64,000 bases of DNA from contig JACKNM010000021.1 in assembly GCA_024234875.1 (NCBI GenBank), forward strand, positions 17,889 to 81,888, written 5' to 3'. The DNA comes from Ectothiorhodospiraceae bacterium. Its GTDB lineage: Bacteria; Pseudomonadota; Gammaproteobacteria; HK1. A program made the position numbers and the translations under genes. The notes below the pieces were generated by a model. The model had not been told where the DNA came from and searched no databases. It saw only the letters and a program-made list of their open reading frames with translations. Below are positions 48,651 to 57,844 of the stretch, piece by piece (the stretch's first letter is position 1; each line of letters starts with the position of its first letter).

Positions 48651-49729
48651 GCATCATCGAGAAGGCGCTCGACAAGCTGGCCGAGCGCGGCGACGAGGAC
48701 GAGCGACCGGAGCTGATCGTCGATCCCCCGGCCGAGCGCCCACGCGCACGGCAGGGCTCGAGCACGTCGCATGCGACGCCGCCCCGAGCCGATTTCGCGG
48801 AGCCCGCCGAGCACGAGATCGAGGCGGCGATGCGCGAGGTCGAGGCCGCTGCGCCGCCGGCCCGCGCGGTGCGGGCCACCACGGCGCCGGTTCCGGTGCT
48901 TGAGCCGGTCGACGACGCCCCTCCGGCCGAGCCTGATCAGCCGTCGCGCTCGACCGAGCGGTACTTCGAGGTCAACCTCGATCGCCTGCGCGGCGCGGGT
49001 TTCATCACCCCGGACGCCGGGCAGTCCCAGCTCGCCGAGCAGTACCGAATCATCAAGCGCCCCCTGGTCCGCAAGCTCGATCTCCCGGAGGGCGAGCGCC
49101 CCGACCGCGCGAATCTGATCATGGTCACGAGCTCGGTGCCGGGGGAGGGCAAGACCTTCACCTCGCTCAATCTCGCCATCAGCCTGACGATGGAGCTCGA
49201 CCGTCGGGTGCTGCTGGTCGACACCGACGTTCAGCGCGGCGGGGTGAGCCGCGTGCTCGGACTCGACCCCGGCCCCGGCCTCAGCGACTACCTGGCGCTG
49301 TTGGACGTCGACCTCGCGGACTTCCTGGTGCGGACGAACATCCCGAAGCTCACCTTGCTTCCGGCCGGGCGGATGTACCCGAACCTGACCGAGCTGTTCG
49401 CGAGCGACGACATGGAGCGCCTGTGTCAGGAGTTCGCCACCCGCTATCCGGACCGCGTGGTGGTCTTCGACACCGCGCCGTTGCTCGCTACCAGCGGTGC
49501 CAGCGTGCTCGCCCACCACGTCGGTCAGGTGGTGATGGTGGTGGAGGCCCTGCGTACGCCGCAGAGCGCATTGCGCGAGGCACTGCGGATGCTCGACGGT
49601 GTCCCGAGCGAGCGCATCGGGTTGGTGCTGAACAAGTCCCGCGAGGGGCTCGTCAGTGGTTATCGTTACGGGTATTACGGCTATGGCTACGGCTATGGCT
49701 ATGGCAGCTCGCCGCAGGCCAAGGAGTAG
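48647..49729 (+). CDS. XrtA-associated tyrosine-protein kinase (CpsD/BY-kinase type)
   Basis: The 360-residue cytoplasmic kinase has Walker A in SSVPGEGKTFTSLNLAIS, the second ATP motif VLLVDTDVQRG and Walker B VVVFDTAPLL. Its C-terminal tail has a tyrosine cluster (YRYGYYGYGYGYGYG), the usual autophosphorylation site that controls oligomer state with the Wzz-like partner. The ATG overlaps the upstream stop (ATGA). The N-terminal 110 residues are charged and disordered. Confidence 0.93.
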   Translation: MSIIEKALDKLAERGDEDERPELIVDPPAERPRARQGSSTSHATPPRADFAEPAEHEIEAAMREVEAAAPPARAVRATTAPVPVLEPVDDAPPAEPDQPSRSTERYFEVNLDRLRGAGFITPDAGQSQLAEQYRIIKRPLVRKLDLPEGERPDRANLIMVTSSVPGEGKTFTSLNLAISLTMELDRRVLLVDTDVQRGGVSRVLGLDPGPGLSDYLALLDVDLADFLVRTNIPKLTLLPAGRMYPNLTELFASDDMERLCQEFATRYPDRVVVFDTAPLLATSGASVLAHHVGQVVMVVEALRTPQSALREALRMLDGVPSERIGLVLNKSREGLVSGYRYGYYGYGYGYGYGSSPQAKE

Positions 49730-49734
49730 CGCGC

Positions 49735-51213
49735 TTGTCCCTGCCGACGAAACCGCACCGGGTGGACGTCCTCCTGGTCCCGAGGGGGCTCGGGGTCGTT
49801 CGTGCCTGCGTGCTGCTCGGGCTGGCGACGACGCCATTCACGAGTGCGGTGGCCGGCGACTGGACGTTCACTCCGCGGCTGTCGGTCAGCGAGACCTTCT
49901 CCGACAACATCGGGCTCGATCCGTCAGGGCAGGCCGAGCACGAGTTCGTGACCGACGTGAGCCCCGGCATCAGTCTGCGGGGCACGGGCAGTCGGCTGGA
50001 CGTGAATCTCATCTACAACCTCCAGGCGCTGCACTACGCCCGCGGCACCGACCCATCGCAGATCAACCACCAGCTCCAGGCGTCCGGCACCGGTGAGGTG
50101 TGGGAGGACATCGGCTTCCTCGACGTACGGAGCACGATTCGGCAGGCGAACTCCGCCGGGGGCGCGCGTCAGGCGAGCTCGACGCGCTCGGCGACCGGGA
50201 CGCTGGACGACGTGATGACCCTCTCGGTGAGCCCGTACGTGCGCAAGCGCTTCGGGCGCGACGCGAAGGGCGAGGCACGGTATCGCTACGCGACGGTCGA
50301 GGACTCCGGGACCAGCGGCACCACCGACACCCACGAGTTCTCGCTGAACGTCTCGAGTGGCGAGCGGTTCGCGCGCGTCCCGTGGTCGGTCGCTGCCTCC
50401 CACCGCGAGGAGGACGACGGCAGCGGCACCAGCTCGACCTTCCAGGAGATCACCGGCACGCTCAGCTACAAGTTCTCGCGCGCTTACGCGGCCAATGCCT
50501 CGGTGGGTTACGAGAGCAACGACTTCACCACCTCTCGGGGTGACACCAGCGGCCTGACCCTTTCCGCGTCCGGGACCTGGACACCGACGCCGCGGACCTC
50601 GGTCGAGCTCGGGATGACCGACAAGTTCTCCGGTAACTCCTTCTTCGCCCGGGCTAGCCATCGATCCCGTCGCGCCGTGTTCAGCCTGCGTTACGGCGAG
50701 GAGGTGACCACCAGCAGCCGCCTCGAGCTCGAGCGAGAGTTCATCGCGCTGGTCGACCCGTTCGGCGAGCCGATTCTGGACCCGGACTCCGGTCAGGCGA
50801 TCGTGGTGCCGATCGAGACGCCGCGCTTCACCAACGAGGTGATCGTGCAGAAGCGCCTCGAGGGCAGCATGGCGTTCCAGGGTCGGCGGACCAACGCCAG
50901 CGTGCGCGTCTTCAGCAACGACCGCGATTTCGAGGCGAGCGGCGCCAGCGAGAAGGTCTACGGCATCTCGGCCAATGCCAGTCGAACGCTGTCGCGGGCC
51001 ACCTCGGCCTCGTTGCGCAGCAGCTGGCAGCGCACCGAGCCCCAGGGCGGTCTCGAGAGCACGCGTTGGAGTGTCGGCGCGGGCGTCAGCAGGACCTTCT
51101 CGCGCGATCTCCGCGGCAGCCTCGACGTCGGTCACACCCGCCAGTCTTCCGACAATCCCGCCGACGAGTTCACCGAGAATCGCGTCTCCCTGCAGCTCAG
51201 CATGAGCTTCTGA
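49735..51213 (+). CDS. XrtA-system outer-membrane beta-barrel protein (TIGR03016 type)
   Basis: The 492-residue exported protein has a signal segment (about residues 16-37, ending AVAGD). Alternating beta-strand sequence throughout includes TPRLSVSETFSDNIGLDP at the mature N-terminus, and it ends with an aromatic terminus RVSLQLSMSF typical of outer-membrane barrels. The TTG start at 49735 has AAGGAG eight bases upstream; GTG 49762 is an alternative. It is probably part of the polysaccharide secretion route. Confidence 0.88.
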   Translation: MSLPTKPHRVDVLLVPRGLGVVRACVLLGLATTPFTSAVAGDWTFTPRLSVSETFSDNIGLDPSGQAEHEFVTDVSPGISLRGTGSRLDVNLIYNLQALHYARGTDPSQINHQLQASGTGEVWEDIGFLDVRSTIRQANSAGGARQASSTRSATGTLDDVMTLSVSPYVRKRFGRDAKGEARYRYATVEDSGTSGTTDTHEFSLNVSSGERFARVPWSVAASHREEDDGSGTSSTFQEITGTLSYKFSRAYAANASVGYESNDFTTSRGDTSGLTLSASGTWTPTPRTSVELGMTDKFSGNSFFARASHRSRRAVFSLRYGEEVTTSSRLELEREFIALVDPFGEPILDPDSGQAIVVPIETPRFTNEVIVQKRLEGSMAFQGRRTNASVRVFSNDRDFEASGASEKVYGISANASRTLSRATSASLRSSWQRTEPQGGLESTRWSVGAGVSRTFSRDLRGSLDVGHTRQSSDNPADEFTENRVSLQLSMSF

Positions 51214-51214
51214 C

Positions 51215-52351
51215 ATGTATCGCAGCTTCTACGGGCTGACCGCCAAGCCCTTCAACCTGACGCCGGACCCGCGGTTCTTCTTCAACAGCCGCGCCCACAA
51301 GCGTGCGCTGGCGTACCTGCGGTACGGCATCAAGCAGGGCGAGGGGTTCATCATCGTCACCGGCGACGTCGGTACCGGCAAGACCATGCTGGTGAGCACG
51401 TTGTTCCAGTCGCTCAGTCGCGACAACGTGATCGGCGCCCAGATCGTGACCACCCAGATGCAGGCTGACGATCTCCTGCGCATGGTGGCGGCCGGCTTCG
51501 ACCTGCCGTACCAGCGGGTGACCAAGGCGGCGATTCTGCGCAGTCTGGAGTCCTACTTCCGCTCGGTGGTGGACGAGGGCAAGCGCGTCCTGCTGGTGGT
51601 GGACGAGGCGCAGGGCCTGCCGCGGCGCGCGATCGAAGAGCTGCGCATGCTCTCGAACTTCACCTACAAGGGGCGGTCGTTGCTGCAGAGCTTCCTGCTC
51701 GGACAGCGCGAGTTCCGGACCACCATGCGCTCGGAGGGCTTCGAGCAGCTCCGCCAGCGGGTCATCGCCGCCTATCACCTGCGCCCGCTCGACGCCGAGG
51801 AGACGCGGGGCTACATCGAGCACCGTCTGAAGCTCGTCGGCTGGAAGGGCGACCCGGCGTTCCAGCCCGAGGTGTTCGAGGGGATCCATCAGTTCACCGG
51901 TGGGGTGCCGCGGCGGATCAACACCCTCGCCGACCGGTTGCTGCTCTACGGGTACCTCGAGGAGCTGCACACGATCGACGTCAAGGCGCTCGACTCGGTG
52001 GCCTCCGACATCATCGAGGAGCAGGGTGGGACGACAGGCGCCTACGCCAAGGCGGGTGGTCTCGCCGGCGTCAACGGTGTCGACTACGAGGAAGAGGGCG
52101 AGGGCGACGACCATCGCGCCGCGTCCGACGCCTCGCGCGCGCGAAGGCCGACTCCCGGCCCGGATCCGACCGATCAGCGTCTGCAAGCGGTCGAGTCGAA
52201 CATGGCCTCCCTGACCGATGCGGTTCGCCAGGAGCTCTCGCTGCTCCGGCAGGCGCTGCTCGGCAGCGCGGCCGGCAAGCCGGCCTCGGCGTCGGAGCAC
52301 GATGGCGCGGCTGCCCGGGACGAGTCGACCGGGACGCGGGACAAGGACTGA
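51215..52351 (+). CDS. XrtA-associated AAA+ ATPase (TIGR03015 type)
   Basis: This 378-residue ATPase is related to ExeA/GspA. The N-terminal MYRSFYGLTAKPFNLTPDPR is characteristic, Walker A is GDVGTGKTML (about residue 47) and Walker B is LLVVDEAQ. The C-terminal 100 residues are acidic and disordered. It begins one base after the upstream stop, so it is co-translated. The exact role in the system is not known. Confidence 0.92.
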   Translation: MYRSFYGLTAKPFNLTPDPRFFFNSRAHKRALAYLRYGIKQGEGFIIVTGDVGTGKTMLVSTLFQSLSRDNVIGAQIVTTQMQADDLLRMVAAGFDLPYQRVTKAAILRSLESYFRSVVDEGKRVLLVVDEAQGLPRRAIEELRMLSNFTYKGRSLLQSFLLGQREFRTTMRSEGFEQLRQRVIAAYHLRPLDAEETRGYIEHRLKLVGWKGDPAFQPEVFEGIHQFTGGVPRRINTLADRLLLYGYLEELHTIDVKALDSVASDIIEEQGGTTGAYAKAGGLAGVNGVDYEEEGEGDDHRAASDASRARRPTPGPDPTDQRLQAVESNMASLTDAVRQELSLLRQALLGSAAGKPASASEHDGAAARDESTGTRDKD

Positions 52352-52619
52352 GCATCCCCTCGGCGCGCGGGCCCGCCGGACGGTCCGTGAGCTCGGAGCC
52401 GCGGCTCACGACCGCCAGGCCCCAGGCCGTCTGTCAGACCCGAATCGTTTCTCCGGGTGCGACCGAATCCACATACATTCCTCGTGGACTGGGGCATGGT
52501 TTGTAGAATTCTCGCCGTTTGCCGCTCCATTCCGGCAGGGAACGCCTCGGCTGGTGTGGCCGGTGGTGGCATGGCCTGCCACCGCCATCGAGCGAGCACA
52601 GAAGAAGAGCCGATCGTTG

Positions 52620-53489
52620 ATGCGCAACGCGATGACCGTCGACGTGGAGGACTATTTCCACGTTTCCGCCTTCGAGCGACACATCCAGCGCGGGGACTGG
52701 GATGCCCTGCCGTGTCGCGTCGAGCGCAACACCGACCGTTTTCTGGCGCTGTTCGCCGAGCATGGCGCACAGGCCACGTTCTTCGTGCTGGGCTGGGTCG
52801 CCCGGCGCTATCCGGCACTGATTCGGCGCATCCAGGAGGCCGGCCACGAGGTGGCGAGCCACGGCATGGCGCACGTGCGAGTCAATCAGCAGTCGCGCGA
52901 GCAGTTCGTGGTCGATGCCCGCGACAGCAGGGCGATTCTGGAGGATGCCGCGGGCGTCGCGGTGCGCGGCTTCCGCGCCGCGAGCTTCTCCATCGGCCGT
53001 GACAACCTCTGGGCGCTCGATGTCCTCGCCGAGGTCGGCTACCAGTACAGCTCGAGCATCTACCCCGTCAATCACGACCTCTACGGCATGCCCGAGGCGC
53101 CGAGATTCCCCTACCGGCACGGCGGCGACGGCATTCTCGAGATCCCCGTGAGCACGGTGCGCCTGGGCGGGCGGAATCTGCCCTGCGGCGGCGGTGGCTA
53201 CTTCAGACTCCTGCCCTACGCCTACTACCGGTGGGCGTATCGTCACCTGAACGGGAGCGAGGGCCAGCCCGCGATCTTCTACACCCATCCGTGGGAGATC
53301 GACCCCGATCAGCCCCGTCAGGAAGGCATCGGGCTCAAGACCCGGGTTCGGCACTATCTGAACCTGCGACGCACCGAAGGGCGCATCGCGCGGCTGTTGT
53401 CGCAGTTCCGCTGGGGACGCATGGACGAGGTCTTCCTCGCGTCGCCCACCGGCGTCGACGCGTCCGTGGCTTCCGCGAGCGTGGCATGA
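52620..53489 (+). CDS. XrtA-system polysaccharide deacetylase (NodB homology)
   Basis: The 289-residue carbohydrate esterase has the family's short N-terminus MTVDVEDYFHVSAF with the catalytic and metal aspartates. Motif two, SHGMAHVRV, holds the metal histidines, and later blocks are RGFRAASFSIG and FYTHPWEIDP. ATG 52620 is chosen for this N-terminus. It removes acetyl groups from the nascent exopolysaccharide. The stop overlaps the next start (ATGA). The 268-base gap before it has no gene. Confidence 0.92.
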   Translation: MRNAMTVDVEDYFHVSAFERHIQRGDWDALPCRVERNTDRFLALFAEHGAQATFFVLGWVARRYPALIRRIQEAGHEVASHGMAHVRVNQQSREQFVVDARDSRAILEDAAGVAVRGFRAASFSIGRDNLWALDVLAEVGYQYSSSIYPVNHDLYGMPEAPRFPYRHGGDGILEIPVSTVRLGGRNLPCGGGGYFRLLPYAYYRWAYRHLNGSEGQPAIFYTHPWEIDPDQPRQEGIGLKTRVRHYLNLRRTEGRIARLLSQFRWGRMDEVFLASPTGVDASVASASVA

Positions 53490-54637
53490 CGGCCGGCACG
53501 GCGACGGTCGGGAACGTGCCCGACAGCGTCGGGGGCGGCGCGACTGGCGCGACTGGCGCCGCGCTCGGTGCCAGCCGCGATGCGCGCTCCGGGGACGCGG
53601 CGGTGGTGCGCGAGCTCGCGGCCGCGGATTGGCCGGCATGGGACGCCTTCGTGGCCGGCCATCGACTCGGCACGCTCTACCACCGCCAGCCGTGGCTCGA
53701 CGTCGTGCGTGGCCACTTCGGGCACACGGTCCACTGCCTCGCCGCCTGGCGCGGCGCGAGCCTGGTCGGCGCCCTGCCGCTGGTGCGCCTGCGCAGCCGC
53801 CTGTTCGGCGACTACCTGGTGTCGATTCCGTTCGTGAACTACGGCGGCGCGCTCGCCGAGGACGATGCGGCGTTGCGGGCGCTCCTCGACGCGACGGGTG
53901 ATCTCGCCACCAGCCTCGGCGTCACCCATGCGGAGCTTCGCCACACCGAGCCAGTCGAGCTCGACGGGTTCACCTGGCCGGTGCGTACCGAGAAGGTGGT
54001 CATGGTGCGCGAGCTGCCGGACGACCCCGACGCGCTGCTCAAGTCCCTGGGCGCCAAGGTGCGCTCGCAGGTGAAGCGCCCGCAGCGCGAGGGCGCGGTC
54101 GCGGTCCGTGGCGGGGCCGAGCTGCTCGACGACTTCTACCGTGTGTTCGCGGAGAACATGCGCGACCTCGGCACACCCGTCTACGCCAAGGGCTTCTTCC
54201 GCGCGATTCTCGACCGGCTCGGTGCGGCGGCGAGCATCGTCGTGATCCGGGTCGGTGGCGAGCCGGCGGCGGCGGGATTCCTCATCGGAGACGGTGATCG
54301 CCTCGAGATCCCCTGGGCGTCGTCGCTGCGTCGTCACAACCGGATCGGGGTCAACATGGCGCTCTACGGCGACGTGCTCCGATTCGCGGTGGAGTCCGGC
54401 TACGCGCGCTTCGACTTCGGCCGCTCGACCCGCGACAGCAACACCTACCGCTTCAAGCGCCAGTGGGGCGCGGTCGAGCAGCCGCTCAACTGGTACTACT
54501 GGCTCGCCCCGGGCCGGGAGCTGCCGCGGCTCGACCCGTCGAACCCGAAGTACGCGCTCGCGATTCGCGCCTGGCAACACCTGCCGCTGCCGGTCGCCAA
54601 CCTCATCGGCCCGCACCTGGTGAGGAACCTGCCATGA
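53486..54637 (+). CDS. XrtA-system FemAB family acyl/aminoacyl transferase
   Basis: The 383-residue GNAT-like transferase of the TIGR03019 type may add an amino acid or acyl group to the polymer. A low-complexity leader of about 40 residues precedes the fold. The conserved KVRSQVKRPQREG and the C-terminal FDFGRSTRDSNTYRFKRQWG are diagnostic. Both ends overlap neighbouring genes by four bases. The donor and acceptor are unknown. Confidence 0.91.
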   Translation: MTAGTATVGNVPDSVGGGATGATGAALGASRDARSGDAAVVRELAAADWPAWDAFVAGHRLGTLYHRQPWLDVVRGHFGHTVHCLAAWRGASLVGALPLVRLRSRLFGDYLVSIPFVNYGGALAEDDAALRALLDATGDLATSLGVTHAELRHTEPVELDGFTWPVRTEKVVMVRELPDDPDALLKSLGAKVRSQVKRPQREGAVAVRGGAELLDDFYRVFAENMRDLGTPVYAKGFFRAILDRLGAAASIVVIRVGGEPAAAGFLIGDGDRLEIPWASSLRRHNRIGVNMALYGDVLRFAVESGYARFDFGRSTRDSNTYRFKRQWGAVEQPLNWYYWLAPGRELPRLDPSNPKYALAIRAWQHLPLPVANLIGPHLVRNLP

Positions 54638-55860
54638 TGCGGGTCGGCGCCGGCGAGCGAGATTTCGCGGGCGGCGGTGCGCCGCGCGGTGACGGTGAGC
54701 GTGCGGACTTCGCGGCCGAGGTGCCGCTCGTCGCGCACGTGGTGTTCGCGTTGCGCATGGGCGGCCTGGAGAATGGCCTGGTCAATCTGATCAACGCCAC
54801 GCCGCCGAGCCGCTATCGTCACGCGGTCATCTGCCTCACCGACCACGATGCGTTCGCGTCGCGGATTCGGCGCAACGACGTGCCGGTCATCGACCTCGGC
54901 AAGCGCCCGGGACACGATCTCCGGATGTACCGGCGCATGTGGCGGACGCTGCGCGATCTCCGCCCGACCATCTTCCACACCCGGAACTTCGCCGCGCTCG
55001 ACTCGCAGCTCGTCGCCGCGCTGGCCGGGGTGCGCTGGCGGGTGCACGGCGAGCACGGCCGTGACGTGTTCGACCTCGCGCTCGACAACGCCCGCCAGCT
55101 CGCGGTGCGCAAGGTCGTGCGGCCGCTGGTGCACCGTTTCGTGCCGCTGTCACGCGATCTCGAGTCCTATCTGCGCGAGCGGGTCGGCGTCGCGCCGGAG
55201 CGAATCTCGCGCATCTGCAACGGCGTCGACAGCGAGCGCTTCCATCCCCTGCGGGGGCCGCGGAGCTTTCCCGCGGTCTCCGGTCTCCCGGCGGATGCGA
55301 TCGTGATCGGCGCGGTCGGTCGGATGGAAGAGGTGAAGGATCCACTCAACCTGGCCCGTGCCTTCGTGCAGGTGGCCGCGGCGCGGCCCGCGCTGCGCAC
55401 CCGGCTGCGGCTGGTGATGCTCGGCGGCGGCCGGCTGAGCGGCGAGGTCCACGCCTGTCTGGAGGAGGGTGGCGTCGCCGACCTCGCCTGGCTGCCCGGC
55501 GCGCGCGACGACGTGCCGGCGCTGCTGCGTGCGTTCGACGTCTTCGCGTTGCCGTCCCAGGCCGAGGGGATCTCGAATACCGTGCTGGAGGCGATGGCGA
55601 GCGGCGTGCCGGTGGTGGCGACCGACGTCGGCGGCAACGCCGAGCTGCTGGTCGACGGCGAGACCGGTGTGCTGGTGCCGTCGCGCGACGCGGGCGCGCT
55701 CGCCGAGGCGTTGCTCACCTATGTCGACGACGCGGCGCTGCGCCGCGACCACGGTGCGGCCGGGCGTGCGCGCGTCGAGTCGACCTTCAGCCTCGACGCC
55801 ATGGTCGGCGCCTACCTCGATCTCTACGACGGCCTCGTCGGCCAGCCAATCGCCCGATGA
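54634..55860 (+). CDS. XrtA-system GT4 glycosyltransferase (TIGR03088 type)
   Basis: This 408-residue GT-B glycosyltransferase shows the TIGR03088 beginning VAHVVFALRMGGLENGLVNL after a variable leader of about 30 residues. The donor-binding domain includes GAVGRMEEVKDPLNLARAF and the E-x7-E block SQAEGISNTVLEAMASG. The ATG at 54634 overlaps the femAB stop; ATG 54637 is possible as well. It probably extends the lipid-linked repeat unit. Confidence 0.92.
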   Translation: MMRVGAGERDFAGGGAPRGDGERADFAAEVPLVAHVVFALRMGGLENGLVNLINATPPSRYRHAVICLTDHDAFASRIRRNDVPVIDLGKRPGHDLRMYRRMWRTLRDLRPTIFHTRNFAALDSQLVAALAGVRWRVHGEHGRDVFDLALDNARQLAVRKVVRPLVHRFVPLSRDLESYLRERVGVAPERISRICNGVDSERFHPLRGPRSFPAVSGLPADAIVIGAVGRMEEVKDPLNLARAFVQVAAARPALRTRLRLVMLGGGRLSGEVHACLEEGGVADLAWLPGARDDVPALLRAFDVFALPSQAEGISNTVLEAMASGVPVVATDVGGNAELLVDGETGVLVPSRDAGALAEALLTYVDDAALRRDHGAAGRARVESTFSLDAMVGAYLDLYDGLVGQPIAR

Positions 55861-55887
55861 GCGTTTCCGTTTCCGTAGCTTCCGCAG

Positions 55888-55914
55888 CCCGGACGAAGCG
55901 AAGCGCCGTCCGGG
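55888..55914. repeat. Hairpin-forming REP-like element
   Basis: CCCGGAC (55888-55894) and GTCCGGG (55908-55914) form a perfect seven-base stem around a 13-base loop. It lies in the 82-base gap between two genes otherwise packed with overlapping junctions. The short direct repeat CGTTTCC occurs just before. It may be a REP-type repeat or an mRNA processing site; no second copy was noticed in the window. Confidence 0.45.
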
Positions 55915-55942
55915 AAGCGTGTTGATCGGAGTTCATCCGACC

Positions 55943-57844
55943 ATGTGTGGCTTCGTCGGCATTCTCTCCCGCGACCCCGGACGCGAGATCCCGGCCGCGC
56001 TCCTGCACGCGATGAACGCGTCGCAGCACCACCGCGGCCCCGACTCCGGCGCGGTGCACCGCGAGCCGGGCGTCGGGCTCGGCCACCGTCGCCTCGCCAT
56101 CATCGACGTCACCGGCGGTGCGCAACCGCTGTGGAACGAGGACGAGACGGTCGTCGTCGTCTACAACGGCGAGCTCTACGACTGGGCGCCGCTCGCGCGC
56201 GAGCTCGAGGCGGCGGGCCACGTGTTCCGCACCCGTTGCGACACCGAGGTCATCGTCCACGCCTGGGAGGAGTGGGGCGAGGCCTGCGTCGAGCGGTTCC
56301 GCGGCATGTTCGCGTTCGCGATCTGGGACCGCAACCGGCAGACCCTGTTCCTCGCCCGTGACCGGCTCGGCATCAAGCCGGTGCACTACGCCGAGCTCCC
56401 CAACGGGGACGTGATCTTCGGCTCCGAGCTCAAGGCGCTGTACGCGCACCCCGATCTACCGCGCGCCCGTGACCCGTTGGCGGTCGAGGAGTACTTCGCA
56501 TTCGGCTACGTGCCGGAGCCGCGGACCATTCTCGCCAGCGCGCGCAAGCTCCCGCCCGGCCACACCCTGGCCATTCGGCGTGGGCAGCCGCTGCCGGCCC
56601 CGGTCGAGTACTGGGACGTGCCGTTCGCGGCGCTGCCGCCGTCCGACGAGGCGGCCGTCTGCGAGGAGCTGATGCGCCGGGTCGAGGAGGCGGTGCGCAT
56701 CCGGCTGGTGGCCGAGGTGCCGCTCGGCGCCTTCCTCTCCGGCGGTATCGACTCGAGCGCGGTGGTGGCGATGATGAGCCGGGCGAGCGACGACCCGGTC
56801 AAGACCTGCTCGATCTCGTTCGGTGACCCGCGTTTCAACGAGTCGGCCTACGCGGCGCAGGTGGCAGACCTGCTCCACACCGACCACCGCGTCCACCAGG
56901 TCGAGCCCGACGACTTCGACCTCATCGACCGCCTGGCATCGCTCTACGACGAGCCCTACGCCGACAGCTCCGCCATGCCCACCTATCGCGTGTGCCAGCT
57001 CGCGCGCGAGCGGGTCACCGTCGCGTTGTCGGGCGACGGCGGTGACGAGAACCTCGCCGGCTACCGACGCTACCGGCTCCACGCCAACGAGGAGCGGGTG
57101 CGCGGTCTCGCCCCGCTGGGGCTGCGGCGCGCGGTGTTCGGCACGCTGGGGCGGGTCTACCCCAAGGCCGATTGGGCGCCGCGGGTCCTGCGCGCGAAGT
57201 CGACCTTCCAGGGGCTCGCCCGCGACACCGTGGATGCCTACTTCCACACCGTGTCGATTCTGGGCGACGACATGCGCCGCGCGCTCTTCAGTGAAGGCTT
57301 CCGCCGGTCGCTGAATGGGTATGGCGCATCGCAGGTGATGCGCGACCACGCCGCGCGCGCGCCGACGCCCGCCGGCGACGGCCTCGCGCTCGCCCAGTAC
57401 CTGGACATGAAGACGTACCTGCCGGGAGACATCCTGACCAAGGTCGACCGCGCGAGCATGGCGCACTCGCTCGAGGTGCGCGTGCCGTTGCTCGACCACA
57501 AGCTGGTGGAGTGGATCTCGGGCCTGCCGAGCGATCTGAAGCTCCGCGCCGGCGAGGGCAAGTACGTCTTCAAGAAGGCGCTGGAGAAGACCCTGCCGCA
57601 CGACATCCTCTACCGCCGCAAGATGGGCTTCGCGGTCCCGCTCGCGACCTGGTTCCGCGGCCCCTTGCGCGATCGGGTGCGCGAGGCGCTGCTCGGCGAG
57701 CGCATGGCCGACAGCGGCGTGTTCGACATGCAGACGATCCGCCGCCTGGTCGACCGCCATGCGTCGGGCGTCGGCGACCACAGTGCGGCGCTGTGGAGCC
57801 TGCTGATGTTCGAGGCGCATCTGCGGCGGGTGGGCGACGCATGA
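55943..57844 (+). CDS. XrtA/PEP-CTERM system amidotransferase (asparagine synthetase family)
   Basis: The 633-residue protein keeps the nucleophile Cys2 (MCGFVGILS), so the glutaminase half (residues 1-200) should be active, followed by an AsnB-type synthetase domain with the PP-loop LSGGIDSSAVVAM and LSGDGGDENLAGY. It is a hallmark gene of this exosortase locus. It probably amidates a uronic acid or similar carboxyl group of the polymer instead of making free asparagine. The stop overlaps the next ATG. Confidence 0.94.
   Translation: MCGFVGILSRDPGREIPAALLHAMNASQHHRGPDSGAVHREPGVGLGHRRLAIIDVTGGAQPLWNEDETVVVVYNGELYDWAPLARELEAAGHVFRTRCDTEVIVHAWEEWGEACVERFRGMFAFAIWDRNRQTLFLARDRLGIKPVHYAELPNGDVIFGSELKALYAHPDLPRARDPLAVEEYFAFGYVPEPRTILASARKLPPGHTLAIRRGQPLPAPVEYWDVPFAALPPSDEAAVCEELMRRVEEAVRIRLVAEVPLGAFLSGGIDSSAVVAMMSRASDDPVKTCSISFGDPRFNESAYAAQVADLLHTDHRVHQVEPDDFDLIDRLASLYDEPYADSSAMPTYRVCQLARERVTVALSGDGGDENLAGYRRYRLHANEERVRGLAPLGLRRAVFGTLGRVYPKADWAPRVLRAKSTFQGLARDTVDAYFHTVSILGDDMRRALFSEGFRRSLNGYGASQVMRDHAARAPTPAGDGLALAQYLDMKTYLPGDILTKVDRASMAHSLEVRVPLLDHKLVEWISGLPSDLKLRAGEGKYVFKKALEKTLPHDILYRRKMGFAVPLATWFRGPLRDRVREALLGERMADSGVFDMQTIRRLVDRHASGVGDHSAALWSLLMFEAHLRRVGDA

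Noticed and set aside
49655..49715. Tandem GGCTAT/GGCTAC repeats as a phase-variable or CRISPR-like repeat
   Set aside because: They encode the tyrosine-rich autophosphorylation tail of the kinase and are explained by coding function.
52560..52585. TGGCATGGCCTGCC upstream of the deacetylase gene as a sigma-54 promoter
   Set aside because: The -24 half is good, but the -12 GC is two bases too close.
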